Shown here piece after piece: positions 52,175 to 62,250 of a stretch of DNA of 64,000 nucleotides (position 1 is the first letter of the stretch; each line of letters begins with the position of its first letter). Location of the stretch: assembly GCA_000469685.2 (NCBI GenBank), contig LS997562.1, forward strand, positions 20,241,920-20,305,919. Direction: 5' to 3'. The position numbers were made by a program, and so were the translations under genes. This DNA is from Haemonchus contortus (Eukaryota > Nematoda > Chromadorea > Rhabditida > Trichostrongylidae). The notes beneath the pieces are model-generated. The model saw nothing but the letters and a program-made list of their open reading frames with translations, was not told the DNA's origin and did no database searches.

Positions 52175-52576
52175 TCAGCGCGTTGCCCATCGTCCTCGTG
52201 GCCGTCGTCGTTTGAAGCCGCCGCCTTGTCCTCGGTTGGCGCACAGCAGCACACTGTGTGGTCTCCCACACGCAGCGCACTGCACACCACAGCCGTCGTC
52301 GTCATGTGCAGGCTTGAGGCAACGGCCACAAAGGCCGAGCCTTGCCACCTGCATGCTTTTTGCAATCGCATCGGGGAAGCGGTTGCACCGCGACGTATTG
52401 TGACCGTCGCGGTTTTCTGCCACAGGGTAGAAAATACAGGATAAACGCGGCTCTGACCGCTTCAGCAGTTCGTTGACGGCTGCCTCGACGTTGTGCAGCC
52501 GCTCAACCACGTGCTCTAGGGCCGCCATAATATCAGCGTTAGTTGGAGACGAAGTCGATTCGGCCTGGTCGAGCAT
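52175..52576 (-). CDS. BEL/Pao-type Gag zinc-knuckle protein fragment, 133 residues
   Basis: The ORF carries a short coiled-coil-like helix (around MAALEHVVERLHNVEAAVNE, residues 18-37) followed by two tandem zinc knuckles. The first is CGRCLKPAHDDDGC (C-x2-C-x4-H-x4-C) and the second CAACGRPHSVLLC (C-x2-C-x3-H-x4-C). Knuckles of this type, separated by a few residues and followed by a basic tail, are characteristic of the nucleocapsid part of BEL/Pao LTR-retrotransposon Gag. They bind RNA or DNA. No protease, reverse transcriptase or integrase follows, because the frame stops at 52175 and the zinc-finger gene's 3' end lies just beyond. The element is therefore truncated or the ORF stands alone. 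A TATATAAG lies about 55 bases upstream of the ATG. Confidence 0.6.
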   Translation of the reverse strand: MLDQAESTSSPTNADIMAALEHVVERLHNVEAAVNELLKRSEPRLSCIFYPVAENRDGHNTSRCNRFPDAIAKSMQVARLGLCGRCLKPAHDDDGCGVQCAACGRPHSVLLCANRGQGGGFKRRRPRGRWATR

Positions 52577-52628
52577 AGCCCTGACGTCTGATAGATCCGC
52601 GTGCTGACATTTGCCGGTGCGCTGTGCT

Positions 52629-52636
52629 TATATACA
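52629..52636 (-). promoter_or_regulatory. TATA box upstream of the Gag-like ORF
   Basis: Minus-strand TATATAAG lies about 55 bases before the ATG at 52576. The spacing allows a transcription start about 25-30 bases downstream and a very short leader. It may be a retroelement promoter. Confidence 0.4.
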
Positions 52637-52735
52637 GAGTGACCGCGGGCTCTGGCCTATTACAGAACATAGCCAGCCAAGCACAGACATAGAAGGTGAC
52701 CATAACTTAGCACCTTACCCACCTAGAGGAAACAG

Positions 52736-52769
52736 CTAATTCCTATGGGTATATACCCATAGGAATTAG
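52736..52769. repeat. Perfect 34-bp palindrome
   Basis: CTAATTCCTATGGGTA is followed, with no spacer beyond the central TA, by its reverse complement. The two strands read identically for all 34 bases. It lies among several TATA-like sequences between the Gag-like ORF and the 150-codon ORF. CTAATTCCTATG recurs once near 53242. Confidence 0.95.
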
Positions 52770-52894
52770 TGGGTGTAGCCATAGGTATATAAACCGTCGG
52801 TATAGTGGTATATAATTAGGACTTTGCACTATACTTTGCACATTCCTAATTAGGATGACTTTGCAATCCTGTGTGGACCCTCTACCTAGCTTGA

Positions 52895-53347
52895 GTGTCA
52901 AGGATTGGTGTCTCCAACGCTGTGAAAATGCTTCTCAAAAGCGATCTGTACCAAGTGTTCAGACTGGCTGGTTTCGGGACCAATCCGATAAGGAGACTTC
53001 AAAAAATTTTTCGAACCACCAAAAAGTTTACGGTAAGGGGCTTGACAAAAAACTTTCACGACCCCTTAGTGCTAGTGAAGGAATCTGAGTACTCGAATTC
53101 GGCTCTTTGGATTGATTGGAGGTTTTGGATCGGAGATTCTAGCTCTGGAGTAACCTATGTGTCAACTAAGGGGTCTAACTCTCGTACTCGGCTAGCTACT
53201 AGTCCCATACAGAAACCCATAATCAAGGGCGAACTTCCAGGGCTAATTCCTATGTGGGAAGGGCATAGTAGACAAATATGGAGCGGAGGGGTACAAAGTA
53301 AAGTGCAGTGCAGTAATGTAAACAAGAGGGAAAGGGTAGACAATTAA
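52895..53347 (+). CDS. 150-codon ORF of unknown function, possibly part of a retroelement
   Basis: An uninterrupted frame starts MSRIGVSNAVKMLLKSDLYQ and ends NKRERVDN. It is basic, rich in Ser, Thr and Trp, and has no motif I recognise. AT-rich TATA-like sequences (around 52785-52833) lie 60-110 bases upstream. It sits between the Gag-like ORF on the other strand and unannotated sequence. The ORF could be a chance frame in an LTR or leader belonging to the minus-strand Gag, or a small gene. Nothing visible decides this. Confidence 0.25.
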   Translation: MSRIGVSNAVKMLLKSDLYQVFRLAGFGTNPIRRLQKIFRTTKKFTVRGLTKNFHDPLVLVKESEYSNSALWIDWRFWIGDSSSGVTYVSTKGSNSRTRLATSPIQKPIIKGELPGLIPMWEGHSRQIWSGGVQSKVQCSNVNKRERVDN

Positions 53348-53349
53348 AA

Positions 53350-55114
53350 AGAAGTTTCAAAATCGATTGAATTGACGGTAAGGGGAAGCCCTTCCGTGAA
53401 CTGGACGAGTAGTAACAACTATGTCATTATCTTTACTCAATCTTTACTCGTACTGGTACCGAATCAATTGTCTTACAATCCTCCTTAGCTTTGTCATTGG
53501 TGTTAAAGGATTCAAAAATTCAATTTCAATCCCTATTCCTTTTCAGTATCGTCGTTGTCGTCAGGTGAAAAGTCTGCCTTCTTACCAACGTCGGCATGTC
53601 TGCTTTCACCTCATTCCCTCTCGACAACGTCACCATCGCCAACACTTTCAAGACAACCCAGTTTGGGTGGATTTCGGCAATCGTAGTCACGTAAAAGCGT
53701 ACGAATTGAGTCAAGCTCAATCTCATCGATAAACCCTCTGTTTGAGTGTTAGAGAACATTTAATGTGTTGCCTTTAAGAGAAGTATCAAATGGGTTTCTC
53801 GTAGCTGCTCATCGTCACTGATTATGAAAATTTGAAAGTTTCACGGTGCCGATCCGAAATTATCTGGGGCTTTGCCTTGGGCTCTTCTCGCAAGGACCAG
53901 TTGTCACGATAAAATTTGGCGTCGAGTTTTTTGCTGACCAATGAGTGCCCAATCCTGGCGGGTACTTGTATAGTAGAAGTGAAAATGGAATTCGCACCAG
54001 GTGGTCTCCCAGATCTGGTTCACTAGAGGCGACTAAATTGGGTGAATTTCTGGTGGATTACGAGGCGTGCCGTTCTAGCTACTACAAATGCATGCGAGAG
54101 TGAGGATACGTTTTGAATTTCATGTGAATAATTACGGATTCGGGTACAAAATCCCACCTGGCCTCCCGAGAGCTTTCCTGGAAATGGGACGGTCCGCATC
54201 TTGAATGTCCTGAATACGTCATTAGATGTTTTCAGTGTTTAAGGTCGTGGCGACCAAAAGAAATGTTGTTGGCCATGTGTAGACAAAGCAGTACAGATTG
54301 CGTTCGGTTCCGCTACCGCTCACGCGGCCCTGAACGCAGTCTGTTGTGCGCTGTCAACACGTGGACAGCAACGACGTCGATCGGTCGGTAGGCACGTTGT
54401 TGAGAGAACAATCTTGAGTATTATCGTGACTGCTCCTTGCGATAGAGCCCAGAAGGCATTAGTCTACCGGCAATGGCAGAAATCCTCTCTTCCGTTTTGA
54501 GGAGACAATCTCCTATTCTAACCTGAGGAAGGGTTAGGGTGATAGCTTTAACTGACTTGTGTTCCTTTTCTTTATGCTTTGTGAGAGAAGACGATATTTG
54601 TTGTGTAAATATGGCCATTTCGATTTTAAAGCTATTATTTTTCTTTCAAAGTTTTGACAGTTTTCTTCATTTCATCCAGTCCAAATGCATCTTTCCGATG
54701 CACATCACACTTCATCACGCCTGTGATACTCAGAAAGTTTCACTGCTTTAATCTTCCTGTCTGTCTTCGACATCAAATATTACAGTTGTAATTGTACCCT
54801 TTCCAATTAAATCGATTCTGTCAGTGATTGAATCTATCACTCCCTATTCATTGTGTTATGAGATGACTTGGATGATCTGTCTCGTTCCTTTTTTTTGTCA
54901 ACGGTGTTGTTTTCACCAAATTATGGTGTGTAATATGTATGTTTTTATCTATGATTCCCATCCTAGTTTGATCGATTGTTGCCATTTTGCTTTTGGTCGA
55001 AAAGGACGTGTATCCTTTGTCTTGGAAGTAAACCAGAAAGTTTTGTTGAGAAGTCGAGCGTAGTCCACGCATGTGAGTTTAAACTTGAGTGGCGTGACGC
55101 AGAGATTGACTCAC
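53350..55114. other. Intergenic region, no gene recognised
   Basis: Short frames only. A moderately GC-rich patch lies at 54290-54400. No inverted ends matched. Confidence 0.35.
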
Positions 55115-55194
55115 GCTGCTTTCATAGTCCACGATTTGGCCCGCGACCGGTCGCGCGACCTTTCGCATGTCAAATCGTGGACTGTGAAAGCAGC
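55115..55194. repeat. 80-base hairpin with 24-base stem
   Basis: GCTGCTTTCATAGTCCACGA at 55115 pairs with TCGTGGACTGTGAAAGCAGC ending at 55194. Over the 24-base stem the only departure is one T/G position. The 32-base interior contains CGCGACCGGTCGCG, itself self-complementary. Related sequence (CGACCGGTCGCGCGACC, AAATCGTGGACTATGAAAG) is at 2690-2805. Confidence 0.85.
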
Positions 55195-55749
55195 TCGAAA
55201 ATTGACACATTATTGATTGACGAAGAGGCATGGCCTAGTGCTAATGAATGCGATCACTGCAGCCCGGTGCCGCAGACTACTACCAAAATATTGCCGCCCG
55301 TTCGCGCGTGTCCGTGGGAATTCGAGTCGAAACTTCGCCATCCTATGTCGAATACTAAAAAACTGATGTGACCCTACTTAAGTAATTCACTCACACCAGC
55401 CCAGTGCCGTAACCCGCGATGGCAAGGCAAGATTTGAACATTCAAAATGATTGTGGCAGTTGCCCGATCATGAAGCCATTGCACCGTGTGTGACTGCAAG
55501 CGCGGAAATTCGGGTACAAAGCCCGTCAACCCCTGTCTGCACCTGCTACTTCGCTTCCACTCCCACTTTTGTTTCTGTAGATAGGAAAAAGGGCGAAGGA
55601 AAATGGCGGAAGGGTGAGACCTGGAAAACGGACGGAGAACGCTACCCAAAGCGGCGCATTGTAGCACTGCCATATTAGTGAAGTTTTCACTTCTTAATTT
55701 TTAAATTCTCACCCATCCAGTAAAAGCTAAAATACTGGCGTTGGTCCAC

Positions 55750-56005
55750 CTCGTTTGGAGATGAGCCCTCGCATTCGCTTTTCGTTCAAACCATGGTGAC
55801 GCTTGGAATGCGCATGTGGTCAATGCTATGACTTGAGGTGGCTAGCCGTTGTACAAGTCACTGCTTCTATTCTCTAAGTGTGGTAACCTCAACCGACACT
55901 GTAGGTATGGAAAGTTTGGCTAGCTTGGGCGAGTATCGATTCGGGATTCGATACCCAGACCACGCTTACGGTAGTGCGCCATTTGCCAGTACCTACACCA
56001 CCCCC
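55750..56005 (-). repeat. tRNA-derived SINE, copy
   Basis: Minus-strand GGTGGTGTAGGTAC head, GTATCGAATCCCG B-box region, CCAAGCTAGCCAAAC body and AAGTCATAGCATTGACC 3' block. Confidence 0.7.
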
Positions 56006-56882
56006 AATACCACAAGTCATTATTATAAGTCATTACCAAAAAAAAGGGACCCTATACAATGACATTGGCAAGTACCACTCCTCAGAAGAAGTAAAAAGCA
56101 GTGGAAACTCGTCCTTGCACCACAGTCATAGAACCTCATGACTTCTTGAAAGGTATTCTGAACACAGCATGTTACAGTAACACATGTTCACCAATAATTA
56201 TTCACATTGAATCTTATCCCATCTTTCATGCTGCCAGCGGATCGGTTAGCACTTAAATATCTATTCATACAAAATCGGTGTTTGAGAAATAGATATCTGT
56301 CCTAGTTCGAAGACATGCGATACATCTGTGAATGTATGCGCTAAGCGAAAGATTTTAAAAAATAAAGTAGCCACAAAATGGAAATCACAACTTAAATGTA
56401 ACAACTACTGCACCACCGAAGAGAAAAGAACTGTTAGATTGGCACGTCCTCGTCCAAAAGTTGTTCGGTAACCCGTAGTTAATCGATTATTAGCGATTTC
56501 CACGTTAATCACTGTGTGGTGCGATAGTAAGTCACGAATTAAATGATGAAAATTATACAAAGCACTACCACAGGTGAGTTCCTTTTCAAAATGGCAAAAG
56601 CTCTTACGAAAGTGTCGAGTCATTTTAACAAGAAGCGTACAACAATTTCTTTTAAAAGAGACACAAATTGGAGAATGAGAAATGGACAACTCTGGGGGAC
56701 GACAATTAAAAGAAAAAAACAGAGCAACAAAGACAAAAACAATATCAAACGGATCACTAACATAAAGAACGCCGACAAAGCGACGCACCGACTTATCGGT
56801 ACCCGAGAATCAATAAGCCGGATAAAAAAAGTAGAAACGATAGCAGAAACATCGATTTCGATCAATAAGCAAATGTATACTC

Positions 56883-59800
56883 CTAGCAGCAACCTCCACT
56901 GCCCGCTTTACCACTATCTAGTGGATTGATTGTTACTCTGGGCTCTTCGGTTTGTGCTGGCATCTGTAATCACAAAAATATTTAGGTTATGAAAACCGCT
57001 CCAGTTCTACAAGTGAAAGTAGACGCTCTAGTCTTAGAAGTAAGTCAGCTCAGTTGTAGGTCAGCTTCAAGCTTGATTCACAATAGCAGGGGGCACAACC
57101 AGGAAAAGAAACTTAGTTTACGGTGACTGTGATATCTACAGGCTAAATCAAAATCCGGAAGAAAGGATTTTCCAATAATTCTAATAATTTACTATTCAAA
57201 TGGCCGTAGAATAATATGGAAAGCCGCTGAGCACCGGAACGACATTAGCGCCGCCTCCAATGAAAACATTCAACGAAAACGCGAAATTAGGGATCAACAT
57301 TGAAATTTAGTTACGAACAAAATCTACTATCTACTAGAACTAAACGAATTCGATGAACAATGACTGACCTTATCCAAAATCGCTTCAGCTAGCTCATAGA
57401 ATGCTGTGTCTATATGAATATTAGCCTTCGCTGACGTTTCGAGGAACCTGAATTTGGTTGAAATATTGTTTGTGAATCACAAAACATAAATTACATCGAT
57501 TTCGTCATAAATTATAGAGTCCTAGCCACCTCTCGCAGTTTCAAAACCTGCTTCCCTTTCACATTACCAACAGTAAGGCCGGAATCATTACAACAGAATT
57601 AGCATGTTCTCATCGCATTCTTGTTGAAATCCTTGTAGAATTGACAAGCCATCATACTTATTCCGAATCATCATTAAGCAAATAGGTTCTTGAAAACTCA
57701 CCTTATCATATGGTCCTTGGCAATCTTCTCTCCTCTTTCCCGGCTTACAACTCTCCGCTCTGTCATGTCACATTTGTTGCCAAGCAGCATTTTCACAACG
57801 TCTTCGGAAGCATGCTGAAGTAAACTGATAAGCTCTATTTTCCTGAAGTTCATAGAACATCCCACGCACTAAACCCTTGGCACGCAACGTCTTTGAATGC
57901 ATAAAAGATGAAGACGATAGGTCGAAGAAGTCATTGAAAGCAAGGTATGGACCATCTAAAGCTGCTATAGCGATGGTTATCCAGCACAGATCCAGAATTT
58001 CCGCTCGAACTTTGTAACTGAGAATTGATACTTTTCCGCGCAGCGTATTCCGATAGCAGATATGTAAGGCGTAGGAGTACGATGAATAAGTGGTGCGTGT
58101 CCCACAAGACATTTTGGCGGAGTTGACAAACTTACAATACCAAATACAGCTGTTGCTGAAGTGATAAAAAAATGAAAAATGATAAAGTTTCAAAGTCTTG
58201 GGGCAATGATCAATTTCGCTTGGGGGATGCGTATACGCACTCGACTTCCCTTCAGAGTCGTAGTGGCGTATTGAATGCGTATGTGGCCTATACAATGACT
58301 TGGGGTGGCCACCCGATATGCAAATCAGTGCTTTCTTTTCTTCCAAGACGAGTCTGGTACCAATAAACCGACCTCGAAGGGATGGAAGGCCTGGTTGGCG
58401 GATATCGAACCCGCCACCACGCGTGTGAGATAGTGCACCACCTGCTGTTACACCACCTCCGCCCAAAATGAAAAATGATAAAATGATGAATTCATAGGCT
58501 TTCACCGATTCCTACGAGCGTGTTCGAATGGAAGAAAGTTCGAAGGAGAGGTTCATGGTGATTGTTTCGGCTTCTCAATTTTTTCCACTAAAGCCCTGTT
58601 CAAAATGATTCCCAGCGCAATTTCAGCCCACACATTTTATCACAGCTTAAATTCGCTCCGAGGAGCGACATTTGGGTGTGTTGCGATTCGTGCGATTCTG
58701 GGTGCGCGCGACAAATTGCGTGGCGAAATTCGGTGCGATTCGGAAGACTGCAGCGTTTACCATTGGGGCCAAAATTTGAAGCAAAGCAGGTTAGTGGGAT
58801 TGTCTGACTCTACTAAAGTGATCTACTTCAAGTTTTGCTCCAAGATAGCCGCCAGAGTTGTTTGAATATCGCAAATTTCGCCGCGCTCACCCAGAATCGC
58901 AAGAATCGAATGTCCCTCCCAATATTGAGTTCAGCTACGTGAAATGCATGACACTATTTTCAAAACTGATCCCTTTTAGGAAAAGAAACACGGCGTACAC
59001 TGCCTCACGAAGCATGCAGACAAAACCCGTGATAAATTTCTGCCCTTTGCCCTTTAGCGCTCGCGTAGTTTCACATAGACCGATTGCCTTCAACAAAAGC
59101 GATAACACAATCTTCGAGTGAAGCAATCGTCGCTTCGAGAGTAACGATTAACCCTTTTTATCAAAGCCCTCGCCAGATTTACCACTCCGATGAAACTTCG
59201 GAAAATCACGCTGTTCCTATGCGCTCACAGTGAACCGTGACACTATTTGTAAAATGAACAGTGACGGTGAAAACCAGCTCATGAATTTTTCGGAATGATT
59301 CCGTCTAGTCGCAAGGACAACTAAGATGTGCACTATGTATCAGGTGCGTCAACTATCCCGGTAGGTTTTCAAAATGATCAGAAAGAAGATTCGAAAAAAG
59401 CAAAAGAACCCTTTCCTGAACATGCGCAACGTTGTAGACTTGCGCCTAATATCCTATTCCCTGTTATCTCCATTCTGTAAGCTCTTTGAGTGGACTCACG
59501 ACTTAGATTTTACGTATCTCCCGTCTCTTACCTTCCCTTACCGGGATTGCCGAGAAACACACTTTGCAAGAATTCCCTTTGATGGCACAATTCACGATAA
59601 CTATATGTACATAGGTTGTGTTTAGTTTCAGACGAATAATGGAAGGCATGGTCCAGAACAGTGCAAAAGAGGCGGAGAAAACGAGAACATCGCGCATATC
59701 GAGGAATATAATGCTCCAAATAAATAGTGAAATCAGGGGTTGGACGAGATTGTGACGACAAACATAGCAGGGGATATTTGGGCGAATTGTGCAGTGTGTG

Positions 59801-62231
59801 GGCCACTGCTCATAGCTGACTACAGTAAGCAGCCTGCTTGGAACGCGTGGGTCCCGTTGCGAATAGCGCAATCTCTACAGCCTCTACAACGCCAAGAGAA
59901 CTCGTCCACATGGTGTAGACACGTTGGCTGAACCAGTTTGGGGCCCTTAACTCAGAAACTAACTTTATTGTGAACTGTGCCTTCAAGGTTGTTCACAAGA
60001 TAAGCTTGAAATATAAACCAGTAATGCTAAACGATAGAGCTCAAGGTTATGAATTCCTTATGAAAAGCTTAATTCCGTTAGTCGCATCAGAAGGTCCTTC
60101 TTCGTAATTAGGTGACAAGAGACTTGGAAGAGAGCAATCTTTTTAGGAGAAAAACCTGACAAGGACTTGGAGGATAAAAAATAAGCCTTCGCGCTAATAA
60201 TCCGTCTTTGGGATGCGCTCCCGCATACGAGTTCTACTCAGAATCATAATAGCGTACTGAATGCGTATTTGGCCTATACAATGACTTGCATTGAACAGCC
60301 GATGCACAGCATGCTTTTATCCGCCCAGGCAGGTCCGATTCGCCTACCCCCAAATAATGGAAGGCCTGCTTGGCTTGGGCAGATGTCGATCTAAGATCCA
60401 ATCCCCTAAACTGGAGAACATAGCGCTACAAAAGGAAAAACAAAAAGAGTTCAAACCCTATTACGGAGGAAAGTATGGCCGTGTGCGACACCCTCATTCT
60501 CTTCCCCCTCTCCGTGCTAAGATTCTGAACTTATAATCCGCCTTATAAGACGCATCAAATAGTATACATTTCACTAAGCCCAGCCACTTCGATTCCCCGC
60601 CTTCCTCTCGTTCCAAAGCAAAAAACAATGGCATTCGCAAGCGACTAATCTTTAATTCAGTGTGCTTATTCTCCAAACGGGTATGGTGGCTGACGGCGGA
60701 ATCCCTATATAAGCTGGCCTACTGTCAATGAAAGTTTTTTGTACGAGCATAGAATGCGACCCGATGTCCTTTGAAGACTTTCGAGTAATGGGACTCGTAA
60801 TGAAGGCCGTAAAATGCTCAGGTTCAATCAACAAAAACTTTCATTGAAAATAGGAAAACCTCACACATACCTCATCTATATTCCGCAACCATTTAGCAAT
60901 ATTGTCGAAACTTTTTGCATTTGTGATATCGTAAACCAACATTATACCCATTGCTCCTCGATAGTATGATGTGGTAATCGTATGAAATCGTTCTTGACCT
61001 GCTGTATCCCTGAAAGACATTTATTGAACTACAACCATAGAAACAATAGGAACCTCCGAGTTGAAAACTTCATAATTAAATGAAATGAACTGAAGTCAAA
61101 GATATCTCCGATACTGGCTCACCATATTTGCAGCTTGATTTTCTTTCCTCTCAACTCGATCGTTTTGATTTTGAAATCAATCCCTGGAAATCAAAGAATA
61201 AGCAAAATTCTGACGACCACAGAGATTTAAAAAGAAGATGGCAGCAATTCTTGCTGACAGAAAATAACTGTACCCCTCAAGACACAGGTCTATGCACCCC
61301 TCCATAGACGCAGTTTCTCCCAGTGCCATGAACGTTTATGGTGCAATCAATAGAACAAATCAAAGTCGAATAATTAGTGCATCTACTCAACTGTTGTCTG
61401 AGAAAAGAGTAAATTGAGGGTGCTGTATAAGAGGGGGACGGAAGGGGTTGCAACGGCGTTAGGAGATGCGAGATGTCCTTGCCATAACTGTTGCTCCGAC
61501 TCATATATCATAGTGACGCCTTTAGCTGCTTCGCTCGCCTCTTCCCATGGTGCTCATCGAGTGTATTTGAACTTTCGACACAACTTTTCTACACACATTA
61601 AATTCACGGTTTCCTGGAGCTCGAAGTAAGGGAAATGGTGATTTGCATGCAGCTTCCGCCGATCCGATTGGTAGGTCCTGGTCAGTTTAAAGATTGGCAC
61701 AAATTTCGCAGCAAATTCACAGCCCCCATTTCTAATGGCTGCTGTTTATTTCTAGTCAAATTACGTATGAGCACATGTCGACACGTAAACCTCGCCGTAC
61801 ACTCAGTCACCAGATATCTGACAGGCGTGTAAAACCATATGGGAAAACATCAAAAACCCATCCCATCATTAAAGAAGCAAGTTCCGCCCTTGAAATTGTT
61901 TGGTGAAAAGTCCGATGAAATTTATTAGTTGACCTCAACGGAAACCATCCAACGGAAACACAGTAACCTCCAGAATCAAGGTCGTGTGTATAGGAGAAAG
62001 AGGGAAAACTAAAAACGCCAACAATGCCGTGTGAATCCAACAAATGACATTTTCGGGACGTTTTATATATCATTTGACAAGATCGCTCGATAAAAATAAC
62101 TTACCGATCGTTGAGATGAATGTCGTATTGAAGGCGTCGTCGCTAAACCGATAAAGTATACACGTCTTTCCCACACCCGAATCGCCGATGAGCAATAGTT
62201 TGAACAACAAATCATACGGCCGACGAGCCAT
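56883..62231 (-). CDS. rab-10: Rab GTPase RAB-10, six exons, complete
   Basis: Small GTPase of the Rab8/Rab10 branch. In the family it acts in endocytic recycling and Golgi/ER-to-membrane traffic, anchored to membranes by geranylgeranyl groups. Exons on the minus strand are 62231-62105, 61183-61123, 61009-60871, 57814-57702, 57447-57369 and 56963-56883. All joins are in phase with GT/AG ends and give 199 residues. The N-terminus is [20 protein letters not shown]. Visible motifs are P-loop GDSGVGKT (16-23), switch I with FISTIG, DTAGQE (64-69), the Rab10 switch II phospho-threonine T73 in [15 protein letters not shown] (122-125), ETSAK (150-154) and a C-terminal double cysteine (GGCC). Length and sequence match nematode RAB-10 as I remember it (about 201 residues). 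The variable tail is short. Intron 3 (57815-60870) is 3 kb of repeats. I saw no clear AATAAA within several hundred bases 3' of the stop. Confidence 0.97.
58225..58465 (-). repeat. tRNA-derived SINE in rab-10 intron 3
   Basis: Minus strand: GGGCGGAGGTGGTGTAACAG head, GCGGGTTCGATATCCGCC, TTGGTACCAGACTCGTCTTG and CACTACGACTCTGAAGGGAA. The plus-strand mirror of the B box is plain at about 58400-58415. Confidence 0.8.
58650..58920. repeat. GC-rich foldback MITE, copy 3, in rab-10 intron 3
   Basis: Arms carry GATTCTGGGTGCGCGCGACAA on the left and CGCGCTCACCCAGAATC on the right, around a CTGACTCTACTAAAG centre like those of the other two copies. It lies wholly within rab-10 intron 3. Confidence 0.7.
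59583..59983. repeat. MITE family GGCACAGTTCAC, copy in rab-10 intron 3
   Basis: Left end GGCACAATTCACGATAA and right end TTATTGTGAACTGTGCCTT are inverted repeats about 400 bases apart. The right half (TCTACAGCC, AACTCGTCCAC, GTAGAC) resembles 36010-36220. Confidence 0.75.
60210..60410 (-). repeat. tRNA-derived SINE in rab-10 intron 3, head lost
   Basis: GGATGCGCTCCCGCATACGA, AGAATCATAATAGCGTACTG, GGCCTATACAATGACTTGCA and GGAAGGCCTGCTTGG are the reverse complement of the family 3' end and body. Confidence 0.7.
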
Positions 62232-62250
62232 TTAGGAGCTCAGTTTTCTG
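62232..62250 (-). promoter_or_regulatory. Probable spliced-leader acceptor and short 5' UTR of rab-10
   Basis: On the minus strand the sequence ATTTTACAG ends at 62248, and the start codon follows after a 16-base leader (62247-62232). A strong nematode acceptor this close to the ATG is the usual signature of SL trans-splicing. A cis-spliced 5' UTR intron would look the same. Confidence 0.6.

Noticed and set aside
56543..56929. 128-codon plus frame
   Set aside because: Antisense to the last rab-10 exon and its 3' UTR. Lys/Asn/Thr-rich AT-biased text.
57768..58505. 245-codon minus-strand frame, the longest in the window
   Set aside because: Covers part of rab-10 exon 4 in the wrong frame and a SINE in intron 3. 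Conservation of rab-10 fixes the real frame.
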